A stretch of 64,000 bases of DNA from Stramonita haemastoma (lineage: Eukaryota; Mollusca; Gastropoda; Neogastropoda; Muricidae): the NCBI GenBank assembly GCA_030674155.1, contig CM060325.1, positions 20,881,160 through 20,945,159 of the forward strand, in the 5' to 3' direction. The number at the start of each line of letters is the position of its first letter. Positions within the stretch are counted from its first letter, which is position 1. The notes beneath the pieces are model-generated. The model made no database searches and was not told the origin of the DNA. It was given only the letters and a program-made list of their open reading frames with translations. Shown one piece after another: positions 30,950-43,946 of this stretch. A program made the position numbers and the translations under genes.

Positions 30950-32937
30950 ATGATAAAAATGGGGTAAAACTAGGGGGTGGGGGGGGGGGATATTTTGAAA
31001 GAAAACATACAAGTGGTTGTTAATTAACCAGACTGGTTCTTGGAACTAGGCATTGTGTAGTGTTCATGAAATTTAGACAGTGTGGGCATCTGAGAACTGT
31101 TGGAGTCCACATCTTGGGGGTGGCCTTTATGAGACTTTACACTTATGATGAAAGGAGCAGCAAATTTTTGTTTACTTCTGTCTGATATTTAAAAAAAAAA
31201 AAAAAGGGTCTGTGATGCTTATGATACATGGATGGGGATGTCTAGGAGAAGTCTGCATTTCTTTATTCACAAGCAGAAATAATTAAAATTACTCAGAAAT
31301 ATTTGGCCTGTTAAAAGTTAAGGGAAGACCACAACCATTTTAATCATTCCAACTAAAACTATTGTTCCTTCTTTGTGTAGACTAACAGGAGAATAGCCCT
31401 CAGAAGATGGTGAAGGGGTAGTAAAGTGCATGTGTTCTCAGCCTTTGAGTTTATCGCTTGTACATATGTTGGCTTGAGTGTAATATTGTGCATTTTTATT
31501 TATGAAGACATCCAAATATGGCACAGTCAGACGCACCTCCTGGCTTTTTGTGGTACTAGTCTGTAATATGTGTGTGTGTCGGTATCATATTAGCTTGTAA
31601 TGTGTATTCCCATGTTTGATAAAAAGAAAGAAGATATTGGGTAAGAGGGAAACAATGCATAGATAACCTTTCTCTACCTAGATTTGTACAAACTTGTTCC
31701 GGAAGACGACAGATCAGTAAATATATCTGCATTACCTGACATGTATAGATATGTGTGTAAATAGCAGGTTTCTAAACAGTATTTTATTTTGTTCCAACAG
31801 TTCAATGTCAAATTTCATAACTTTTTCTTTTGGAAAAAAAAAATTTTCACATCATCACCTCCCCTTCGCACAAATCTACCAACCATTTTCAATATGAACG
31901 GTTTGTTAAAAACTTTGCGTAAAACAATACCAAAAAAAAATACACTGTTGATGTTTTGCTTTCAAACTAAACAGATATTGGTGAGGGTGGTAGTTAAACA
32001 GATGATGTTACTCTCTCCTGTCTAACATATCTTCAATTGTACAATAAACTGGCGAGTTTTATGGAGTTGATTTTAATCCCGCAAATGTCGTGCTTGTTAG
32101 TGCATGCTGACTGATAATTGCATCTCAGGCTTAGGGAATGTTGATGTTTTTCACGTTTCATTAGGGGTTTTTTTGTTGTTGTTTTTTTCTCGACTATTTT
32201 GCAGCCTGCCACATTTTTATGAGTATGGATACATTTTCGTAAATTTTTAGATTATAATTTCGGTCTTGTAAAGATTGTAGATCTGCTTATAGTTAGCATG
32301 AGTTATGACTTCAAGTTTTGTTCATACAAAATTTTTTTTTACTTATTTAAGTAAACCATTATGCTGTTGTCTTTTGCAAGTTACATTTATGTTCAGTTTG
32401 TACAAATCTTTAGATTGTGTTCAAAAAACTAATTTGCTGTGTTGAAACAGTGTTGTTCTTTACATTTTTAAAACAATTTCTCCTTTTTCGTTCCTTTTTT
32501 TAATTAAAATGATTTTAGTTATGCCAGTAAATTTAAGAATTGATGAAGCAATTGTTTTCCTGCTACTGCAAAAATAAACTTTGATAACAAAAACTGTTTT
32601 GAATGGGGTTTTTTGTTTGTTGGGAGGAGGGTGGGAGGGGTTGGTATTGTTCATGGTTTACTTGTTGCCAGATGAATGTCTCAACCATTCTGCCACTCTC
32701 CTTATGTATGAGTATGGAAATGTGTGTGAATGGAAGTTTCAAGGGCAGTTTCAGCTTTCATCGAACATGTCAGCTGCTCCTCAGATAGTAGGCATGTTTT
32801 CAAACAGAAAGCAGTGCAATGGTTCTTTAGTTGGCAGAGAGAGGGAGGGAGGCTGAGGGATCTTAGGATGGGGGCATTTGGCCATAGACAGCAAAATCGG
32901 GTACAAAGTGTCCAACACTGAAGTGTTTCTTTTGGGC
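30950..32937. other. Intergenic
   Basis: AT-rich sequence with no supported exon. Poly(A)-signal-like AATAAA occurs at about 32043 and 32574, but no gene on the plus strand needs it other than a very long importin 3' UTR. Confidence 0.5.
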
Positions 32938-33166
32938 AAGGCTAAGGCCTTTGTGTTTATTGGTAAAAAAAAAGGTAACGGTGTGGTTGTGGGGGAGCGA
33001 GGCATCAGAGACCTCAGCTTCTCTAGGGGCCAGCATGTTGAGGGCGGCGCCCATCTCTTCTCCCTTGCTGCTTTACCTTCCCTAACCCTAAGGAGGATAG
33101 GTACCCATTTACAGCTGGGTGAACTGGGGGAAATGTACTGTAGCCAAGGCGTGTAAACGGTTTATA
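32938..33166 (-). mobile_element. SINE-like family C, 5' head missing
   Basis: The reverse complement matches 16735-16880: CACGCCTTGGCTACAGTAC, CACCCAGCTGTAAATGGGTA, CATGCTGGCCCCTAGAGAAG and GATGCCTCGCTCCCCCACA, with about 40 extra bp in the middle and an A-rich end. Confidence 0.82.
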
Positions 33167-36100
33167 TCAACAAAATTTAAAGGCAACAACAGTCAAATCA
33201 CAAGAGACTTCATAAATCAAAGAAGGATCATTAAATTAATGAGGTGTTAGTACTACCTACAGTTTGACGAAAAATCGATCGCGATTTTTCAGTTTTATCG
33301 TTGTTTTCTGATAGTTCTTGCAGTGTCTAGTTTTATGTGCAATTTGAGTAACATTGATCTCTGGCTTAGTTTTTGAGCTATGGTCCTTTGAAGTATAGGG
33401 GTGTCTGCCTCTGTGAGAGTAAATATGGCGACTCTTGGTTTTTTGGGTTTTTAAAAAATTTTAGCCCACCTGCAAAAAATAACTCCTGCAAGTGCCTGTG
33501 ACCAGGAACATTAACTCCAGTTCATTACAAATGGCTGCCTTCATGCACATGTGGTTGAGGATTGTTTGAAGTTTTTGCTGTGATACATATTGTGAAAGGT
33601 CAAAGTAGACTGCCTTCTTCAACATGTCTTGTGACAAGAACATGAGAGGTAAAGGGCCTAAGAAGAAGAGATTCTGTGGAAATCAGCACCCAAAACTTTA
33701 ATGTAGAGCATGAACTGAGCTGCAGTGGAGAGGAAACAGGTCTGTCTGAAGTTGAAAACAACGCTGTTTTGTCATGGTCACAACATCGAAGTGCCACTCC
33801 CACTCTACCGCTGTTTTTCAGGTGAAAATTTTGAACCAGTATGACATTATGAAAGACTCTAGTGATAGTTCTAGCTGTGGTGATTCTAGTGATAATGATT
33901 ACAATCTATTAATCCTCAGACATTACTTTTGCATTATGCTAAATTTGAAGTTTATCTCAAACTATACAGATTTGGTGACCATACGTGTTTAGTACCCCTT
34001 GGTTAGGTAGTAACTGCTACCTTAAACACCCACATAAATGTATGTTCAGTTTTGTTGGGTTTTTTTTGTGTGTGTGGGGGGGTGGTAAAGTTGTTAAATG
34101 CCATGGTCATTACACCAGCACATCTACACAGTCACTTCCATCTTTACAAGATGAAACAAGACTTGGGCTTGTTTTCCCAAACTCATCGGCAGATACACAC
34201 AGACTTTTCAAAATGGATTAGGGGTTAACTGCAGGCAACTTTAAGCTGGATAATGATGAACAGTCACCTGTGATCACTTGTACTAAAAAAATTATGTGTA
34301 CATACATGTAAAACATATCTGTGCATATTACATGTATAAGCCACATGCCTTTCCACAAACACAATAAGAGAAAAATTATTTCAAGTAAAATAAAAACTTT
34401 ATTGCAAAATCAGTCATTGTTACTGCATGCATCCAGCTATGTAACACACACACACACACACACACACAAATACCTACATACAAGTTGTATATCTGCCCCA
34501 AGTATTCTGCTTCATGGTTTGTTTCTTGCAAACACAAGGAAGCAAAAAAACCAAAAAAAATTTAAAAGGATCACAGTACTCAGTCTTGGACACAAAATTT
34601 CCAAAACTACAAGACGTTCTTTTCATCCTGAGGAAAGGCCACACAACTTGTAGCCATCTGGTACATTTTATCAGAAGGTAGACTTGTCAGTGAGCTTCAG
34701 TGGTCAATAATAATAGTGACAATGTGCAGCCCACTTATCCTATTGGTGCCCGAAATACAAACTTGAGGTAACATTTGATGATTTTTCTAAAGAAGTATAA
34801 ATTCAATTGGAATTTGGCTCTTATCGAAAGCTTTAGCTTATTTTTTAGCTTATTTATTTAGCTTACCACAAGGTTTAGCTTACATTCTCAAAAACTTAAG
34901 ATCACTTTTTTCTTCTTTATCAAACACTCAGATAGCAACTATTGTCTTGTCATTTGAGCAAAAATGTTTTGTGCTGCCATTTAGCGCCTGACAAGTCAGC
35001 CCAGCATGTCCAACTTTGCCATGGGAGAGATGCGTTAAATCTTAAATCATTCTGGAAACAAGGCAGGAAAATGGACCCAAGAAGTCTGAAAATAGACAAG
35101 AAATGGCAGGAAGAAAAGGATCGAGGCAGAAACAAAGAGGGATATAAAAAAAAAAGGGAATTCCTAGCACAGAATTTCTAGTCGTTGTTGTGATTAAATT
35201 AATTAATGTCCTAAGGGTCATTTCCAATTTTAGGGACTCAGAATTTCCAGAAGGTGGGGATACTATTTATTCTGACAGACCCCTGGCATCTCCAGGGAGG
35301 TAGCTCACTTCATCAAGAGCTTTAGTTTACTGTATCAAAAGTTATAGCTTTAAAATAGCTAATGCTTTGACATGTCCTGGAGATTGTCTTTATTTACGGC
35401 ATACTGCAAACATAATATAAATAACCTTCATTCTTGATTGAGAAAAAAAAAATTTAAAAATCCATTTTTGGTTGAAGAAGAAAATCCTCTGATGTCAAAT
35501 ATAGCTGTAGTCAATATGGTCAGGTATTAAAAAAAAAAACCAAAAAAAAATAAATGCCATATATTTTATTTTCTTCTCATTAAGTGTGTATAAACGATCC
35601 CCCAAATATTTTCAACAAAAAACTGCTGTATATCTTATTATCTTCTCATTAAGTGTGTACATATAAACAATCTCCCAAATATGTCCAGATACAAGAGTAA
35701 GATTGAGTGCACATTCAGTTTAATTAACTTTCCAGGGTGTTAAGTTAAGCTGGGGAACTCTCCAGAAGAAGACACCCAGAACCTAAATCACAGTCAACTA
35801 ACACAATACTGCATCACACACACTGTGCTCACCTGATGATATCATGGTCATAGTGTAAAATTGTAAAAAATCAAATGCAGACATGGGGCAGATTTACTAC
35901 CAAACATGCTGTCAGCAAATAAATAATGTAAAAATAATATCCAAGGGAAAAAAGAAAGATCCAAAGTTGCTATATTATTGATACTGGTCACCATCTTCCC
36001 ATTTATGTACACACACCTTATAGCCAGCCCACCCAAATATACTGAAATACAGTGTTTATCAGGTACACATTTAAACATCTAAATATACTTAAAATACACT

Positions 36101-36723
36101 GTTCATGAGGTATGCATTTGGGGTATATATACACAGCTATAGATACACCACCCACCAAAACACCCACATATATACACATACATGTATATACCAACACATA
36201 TGCACACATATTTATGCAATATCACTTCTGTGAGAAGATAAAACACACACACACACACACACAGAGTTTTACAAATAACCACGAGGCAGATCCGACTTAT
36301 CCAAGGTGTACCAAACTTAACTCTTAAAAATCTTGCACATTCTGATCATTGCACTTGTAAACATATTCATCCAAATTACACAAGTAACCCAAGTATGCAT
36401 CACAATCAAAAGTACCTTATGCATATATCACACATAAATAATCATTACATATATACATACCTCCAGAAAGGCAAGCAAACTGCTTGTAAGTCCAGAGAGA
36501 TACACCCCTCCAAGTTTCCCCAATGATACAAAAAAGATGTATTCACCCTATCCAAAGAGTTTCTGCCAGGATTGAAACTATGCACACATTAGGCAGTCCG
36601 GTTGAAATCAAAAGCACCAGCTAGCAACCTGGATTTCACAACAGTCTACTCATAAAGGAAAAAAAACAAAAATTAAAAAATTTTCAAACTGACAAGGACA
36701 AAGCTGTATCATCAAACTTCCGT
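33167..36723 (-). other. 3' UTR/flank of the photolyase gene and intergenic DNA
   Basis: Downstream of the minus-strand stop at 36724. Minus-strand AATAAA signals occur, for example at about 34399-34404 (GCAATAAAG in reverse). A 77-bp segment (TCTTCTCATTAAGTGTGTA) is duplicated at about 35570-35680. Short CA runs are at 34445-34468 and 36243-36262. A weak terminal-inverted-repeat pair (ACTACCTA-like) brackets about 33244-34020. No exon was recognised. Confidence 0.45.
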
Positions 36724-39700
36724 TCACAACTCCACAAATCGGTTGGTCTGTTCGTATCGCTTGTGTCTCAAGGCACATTCGTTCAGAGTGCTGGCAGTGA
36801 AGTCCACCTGGTTGGCAAAAGCGATGGCTTCGTCCCGTTTCCGACTGCGGTAGCCTCTGAGGACTGCGGTGTGAGGGTTGTCCTTGGCCTCAGGGTTGAA
36901 GGTCTTGTACTTGAACTCTCTGCGCGTGATGACGGGCAGGAGGCGACCTGTTGGAAGGGGGACAAGGTCGTTTCCCATGTCGTCCACAAAGTGAGGGTTG
37001 GCCAGACGAATGGCCACCACGTCCTTCAGGGATTGCTCTCGTGCTTCTTCCAAGTCGGTCACGATTCTGTGGGGATAGTTCTTGCCTGGAAAAACAAAAA
37101 AAAATTTACAGTTACAGGTTTTATTTACCGATAACAGAAACATTTTTGCTTGATTTTTATCTGTAATGGTTTTTTATTATTTGATGCTTGTTTCTAATAT
37201 TCAAATTTCTCCTTTTTGAGGGATGTTACTTTAGGTATATACATCTTTGACAGTTAACCCTCTTAGTCCTGATCCAGGATTTGCTGGGATTGAATAATTA
37301 CCTCCCCTAAGTCCGGATCTGGGATTTACACACAGTAGATGTCCATCATGCTGTGACCATCACTAATTGCTAGCACATGTTAAACCTCTATCAGGCTAGA
37401 AGGAGAAACCCTGTAGAGTGTCTGGAAGTAATTATAGCTGCTGGTATCAACTTAGAAGGAGGAAAAGGCCAGCAAGCATGTGTGCCTGACCTGATTTCAT
37501 GATGGAATGCAAAATCTAGAAGCAATTTGTGTTCAGAGAATCCGAATGCAAGAGGGCTAATCTAGCAATCTAGGGTTTTTGATTTAAAACAGAGGTAAAA
37601 CACTACCAAAAACTCAAATATCTATGAATTATGCATCCAGGGATGGGATAGCTCAGTGGGCAGAGCGCTCGCTTTCCCCAAGCCAAGTGTAACAGAGTGG
37701 ACATTGGCCCATGTGATGTCTCATCTCTGCACAGCTTATCGGGTGGGTACAGCTAGCCAGTTAGGACGTGACCTCTAAAAAGAGGTTGCATAAATTCTAC
37801 CGTTCACCATGAAGGCAAAGAGTATGCAATAGAGGGCTTTCGACCACCACCCAAGGAAACAGAGCATCGCACATTTCGCAGGTGTGTCCCAATTTAGTAA
37901 CACAACGCTGCTGCGACAGAGCTCTGATTGCATGGGAGGCAATCTACTTACCACCCCATCACATAAGGTTAGGCAGTATCGTGCATACCAGACAACATTC
38001 ATTTTTGTGACTCACCGAGCTCCACACCAGCCCTGCGCAGCACTGAGGGGGGACATTTCCAGGGTTTGTGGATGAAGTCGTCAGGCAGTTTGGATAACTC
38101 AGGGCACCACTGCCTCACGTACTGGCCCTTGGGGTCACAGGTCAGGGCGGCGTCGACGGGGTGCATGACGAAGTTCCACTGGTCCAGGCCACTCATGCCC
38201 CCGTTCTGCCACATCATGGCGTTGATGGCCACATCCGCATCCAGAAGCGTGTCCTGACAAACAGAGAAACACAGAGTGTGAAGGGGGACGGGATAGCCTA
38301 GTGGTCAGAACATTGCGCTCACAATTTGACTACTGAAAGCCAGTGCTTCTTACTAAATCTGTTACCTGATGAGAACGGAAAGCAGTGCAAGAAAATAAGA
38401 TAGTAACCTTTACCTAGTTTCAAAAGAAGTCCTCAGAAGCTTCAAAAAAAAAAGCAAGCGAGCACTATATTAGCCAAAAAAAGATAATAAGAGTTGCTTC
38501 ACAAACAAGAGAATTCCATTTTAAAAAAATAGTCATGTAGAAAAATATATTTGTATTTGAAAAAAAAATAATTTGTTTCTTTCTGTAAGAAAAAATGAAA
38601 TTTTCTTTTGAAATTAGTTCATCTCTGCATTTCTTTCCATCACCAAAATTTACCAAAAAAACCACCAAAAAACAAAACCCCTAACAAAACAAAACTGACC
38701 AGAATAAATAAGGATAAAACCAAGATATGGGTATACAAAGATTTTCTGGACAAATTTCTCATCTTTAAATGGCACACATGTCAAGTAAGTCTCTCAGATA
38801 AGACTAAAAACCGAGGTTCCCTGTGCTAACAAACGCACGCAGAACTTCTTTCACACGTGTTAAAACCCGCTCCACTTTTCGAAAGAGTAGGGCATTGTGT
38901 GCCGGTGGGAACAGATCGCAATTTTTTTTGGTTTAAACTGCATACACACAGGTATGGGATGTAACAAAAAAAAGCACATGAGTGCTTGTTCCATTATCCT
39001 CAAAATAAAATAAATTAAAAAAAAAAAAAATAATAATGATGATAAAGTCTCCATCTATCTCCAAATATCTGGAAATAACAGAAATTTTTAAAAATAACTA
39101 ATAATAAAAAAAATAATAATAATGATAAAGTCTCCCTCTCCCTCCAAGAATCTACCTGGAACCACTGGTAGCCGTGCACCCAGTGAAGGTGGAGGTAGGA
39201 GATGAGGAAGGAGGCCACCACGTGGCGGGTGTAGTTGTTCATCCACCCCGTCAGCCACAGTTGCCGCATGGCCGCATCCACCAAAGGGTACCCTGTCTGT
39301 CCCTTCTGCCAGGCTTTCAGGTCTGCTTTGCTGTCGCTCCACCGCTGATCCTGTCAGTTCAAACCATAACAGCTGTTATTTATTTATTTATTTACTTATT
39401 TATTCATTTATTTATTTATTTACTTATTTATTTATCTATTCTTTTATTTCAAGACAATACTGGAACCATTCGTATCGGTCTTTGCCTTTCTAATGGATAA
39501 TTCCAGTGGCATGGAGTGGGGGGGGTGTCTGTTGCATGGGTAACAGCTTGCCCTCCATACTTACTTACCCAGGCTTTGCGCTCTAAAGACTAGAGCGCAA
39601 CTCCATAGTCTTCCGAGACTGATGGGTGCCTACTACTGTTTCAAGAAAAATGGAATAAGCATTTTACATGTGGGAGTAGGCATCCGTCAGTCTCAGAAGG

Positions 39701-40493
39701 CTCTTGAGTGCAAAGCCTGGGTAAGTAAGTAAGTATGGAGAGCAAGCTGTTACCCACGCAGCAAAACCCTCGCCAGCACACCCCTCTCCAGGCCATAGAT
39801 TGCTGACTTCGTATATTAAGGGGTGATGAGATAGCGTAGTGGTTAGAAAATAGCGCTTGTAATCTGACGATCCAGGTTCAAATCCCATTCAAGGGGATAT
39901 TTTCCCCTGAAGTTAACATCAGTATCAACTTCACTCCCCCAAAAGTCCTTCAGATGAGACTATATACCAAGGCCCTGTGTGCGAACGCATGCAGAACATC
40001 TTAAGCACATGTTAAAACCTGTAGTGCTATTTATAAAAGAGTAGGCCACTGTGTGCCAGTGGGAACGGATGACAAAATTTACAAAACCATATACACACAG
40101 GGACTGGATGTAAAAAAAAAAGCATGAAGTGTTTATTCCATTATCCTCAATATAAAAGAATAAATAAATAAAATAAATATTATATGAACCTCCATCCCAA
40201 ACTGAGTCACAATGCACTGGTAGTCAATTTCTAATTGGTAACATATTAATATCCAATAAAAGGTTGTATGGCTTCAGGATTTTTTTGTTCCTCAGCTAGA
40301 GCTGTGAGGTTCACCAAAGGTGAGATTTTACATGTGACACCATTTTTGCCCACCATGGAGGTAGCTGCATTCCGACTTGGGGATAGATCACATGTTTGAT
40401 GCTCTAAACTATGCTATTCCACACCTGTAGACAGAACAAAAACCTGGGCTCATGTACGCACATGCGCACACACACACACACACATAGTGACAT

Positions 40494-40528
<35 letters not shown>

Positions 40529-42125
40529 ACACACTTACACACCTGATAGTGAACCCGGATAGGTTGGCTGGGCATGTCAGGGAACTTGGACAGGAGCCAG
40601 TAGGAGAGATCTCGCCAGGCAAACTTGCGCAGAAACTTGGGCGACCTCAGTCCTTGGGCATAGCGAAGGACTGCACGAGGACTGACCTGGCCGAAGTGGA
40701 GGTATGGGGACAGGTGACTTGTGTTGGGCATGTCCGCTCTGCCGGACTCTTTCTCGTAGTTTCGGATGCCTGCACAATGAAGCACCGTACTTGTTTATTT
40801 GTCTGTTGTGTTCGGCATGACATCCAAAAACAGAACAGGAGGCAGCTGCTGTTTCGGAAATTGGGCTGAATTTTGATTATAGTGGAGATACCTTACCCAC
40901 GCACAGCCCTACTCTCTCGCCAAGACGGCATAAGGATAGTCAGCCTTCAAGATGTTCTCCAAAGGCCAACTAGCCCCCAGGGCTGCAGCACATAAGGACT
41001 GTGCAAGTCAAGCCTCCTAGTCAGAGAGTCATAGTCGATCACCAAAGACTAAGCTGTACAGTAAGATTCCATGAGTAGGAAAGCCATTGATCATACAGCC
41101 TGTCACTTTGCTGTTGCCCCCAGTATCATGGTTTAATCAAGAACTGTGATAAAGCCTAGGCACTGAAGGCTAAGCACCATACTTACCTTTGGCTAATGCA
41201 ATTTGAATGTGGGGGATGGGATAGCCTTAGTGGTCAGAGTGGTGCGCTTGTGGATCTGCTGACCTAAGTTTGAATCTTGTTCATAAAGATTTTTTCTCTG
41301 CAGTTAACATCACTGCTGACTTGACTCCACTCCCCCTCCCTCCCGAAAGCGCTTAACCTTACTTCAAACAAAAGAAACAGCTTTTTTTTTAAATCTTTCA
41401 AATTCAAAGAGTTCACACTTAGATTAGTCCCTTTTTTTCGTGATAAAAAATTATTATTCTGTATCTTTAACTACCTACCACAAGCCTTGTCCAAACATAC
41501 ACTCAACTATTCATTTGACAGCCATCCCACTCTAATCCATTCAACTCTTCTCCACCCCCCCCACACACACACACATACGGAGTACAGAAACAGATAGAAG
41601 TTCTAAATCTGACTGGATTCACTTCCAAAATTATGGGAAAAAAAACACACACAAAAATCTACATAAGCAATAACAAAATAAAGAAAACAATTTATTAAAC
41701 TTGATCTGGTTTCCAAATTTCAATAGTATATATAGAGGCAAAGGCAAAGAGAATTACTGAAATAACATCTCTTGGGGTGTACATAGAAAGAAAAAAAAAA
41801 AGCAACTAATGATATACTGACCTCCATCCACAAAAGGTCAAGGGCTTTCCATGCACCATCTTCCGAAAAGTCCCAGCTTTCCCGAATGACTTTTGCCCAA
41901 TCAATCTGCAGCAGGCAATTATTGGATATTGATCAAACAAAATAATTTGATAAAAAAAAAAGAAAACCACAACACATAACAAAAACAAAAATTATTCTGT
42001 ACTAGTACATATATACTGGCTGCCTTCTTCGAATGGGTAGTCACATATTTTAAAAGAATACTCATTAAACAATCGTTTTAAATAAAACAAACCACAACAT
42101 ACAAACAACATTACTCACCCGCCCC

Positions 42126-42174
<49 letters not shown>

Positions 42175-43865
42175 CACACACACACACACACACACACACA
42201 CATTCACATGCAAATGCATGAACAACTCAAACTGCAGAACACAGCCTTTTTACACAACAAGCAAATCAAGGCTTAAGTGTTTCATATAAAACATTCAATA
42301 CAAAATGATCAACATGGGAACATAAACCATCATTTTCTGAAACCATTTTCAGCAAACACCACACATAAAAAAAAGAAAACACATATATCATACAAAAACC
42401 TTCCACAGCAGTTATACCCGATGATTTCATAATCCTTCACTTACGATCGTGCCATCACGGCGCCTTGGCAATCTGGCAAGCTCCAGTTCTTCCAGAGGCT
42501 GACTGTGGGGTATGGTCCCACAGGTGGGCAGGCATGCTGGCTTCTCCACTGGGAAACCGATGGACTGTGTTGTGGGGGACAGTCGGCAACATTGCATGAA
42601 AATGAAGCACGGACCCAAACCCCCTGTAGCCTTTGGACTCAATGTTGACCGAGCTAGGCTCATGCAGAAGATAGGAGTCGAAGCGTTTGACAGCCACTCC
42701 TGCAATACAAAATATGATAAACCTTCTGAAATAACATAGAAATGAAACAAGCATGACCCTTATAAATAAATAAAGTATGTGTTTAAGATTACTAAACATT
42801 AAACTAAAATTATTTTTTCTTTCTCATTTTTATTTGACAAAGTGGTATTTTGTTTAATTCTTTTATTTATTCTTTTAAATTGAAGATAATGGAATAGTCA
42901 CTCATGTGCTTTTTTACATCCAGTCCCTGTGTGTATGCTGGTTTGTCAATGTTTTTCATCCATTCCCACTGGCACACAATGGCCTACTCTTCCAAAAAGT
43001 GGAACAGGTTTTCACATGTGCGCGCGCAAGATGTTCTGCATGTGTTCACACACAGGGCCTCAGTTCATATAGTCTCAAGCGTTAAAGATTACTTCAAGTT
43101 AAACAAAAGTTATGAACTTATTTCCATTCTTGTTTTCATTTGACAGAGTGGCGTTTTGTTCAGTATGGGTCTAGTAAGCTTCAATTTCAAGTCAGCAGGA
43201 GGAAAGACAGGGTTTCATGATTTTCACACCTATTTCACAGTTATGATAATTTAGTGTTCTTGTTATGTTCACTAGGCTGGCATACTCCTGCATGAGATGT
43301 TTGAGGCTCTAAATCTTACTCTGGCTGTCTCTTTCAAGTGGGTAGCACAAAGTTTCTTTGTATTTTGCCTTAAAAAAAAGATTATTAAAAAAAAGCCAGT
43401 GTCTTGTTAGTTTTTCTTATCATTTAAGTAGGTTTTCCTAACCACATTGCTGGTTTGGTGACCCCCAAATACTTAGCAAGAACTATCACTAAAAATACAA
43501 CTGAAGTATCAGTATGGAGATGACATATAGCTTCTATGAACGACAGTGAGGCTGTACACAATTATTTCCATACTGAAAAGATGTAATTTCCCAGCATCTG
43601 TTCTCATTGAATTTAAGATTTTGAAGATATCATATAGCATAGGTTATACATGGTCTGTTACTTATAGTACTATACAATTCGTAGAAAACAGTGTCACTGG
43701 TTGACAACAGTGTCACCAGCAAACAGGTCACTGTGACAAAATAAGTTGCTCTTTGATCATGAATATACTGAAGTAACTGATACTACCAGAGAAAAGCCTG
43801 AAAAATACTGGGCTGATCACACAAAGAAACATAATTTTATAAGTATGCATACAGTTGATGTGTCA

Positions 43866-43946
<81 letters not shown>

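Noticed and set aside
33244..34020. A further DNA element with ACTACCTA-type inverted ends and a Ser/Asp-rich ORF
   Set aside because: The inverted similarity is short and gapped, there is no clear target duplication, and the ORF has no recognised domain.
36763..37134. Plus-strand ORF opposite the last photolyase exon
   Set aside because: Shadow of the minus-strand coding exon, which has family motifs and correct splice sites.
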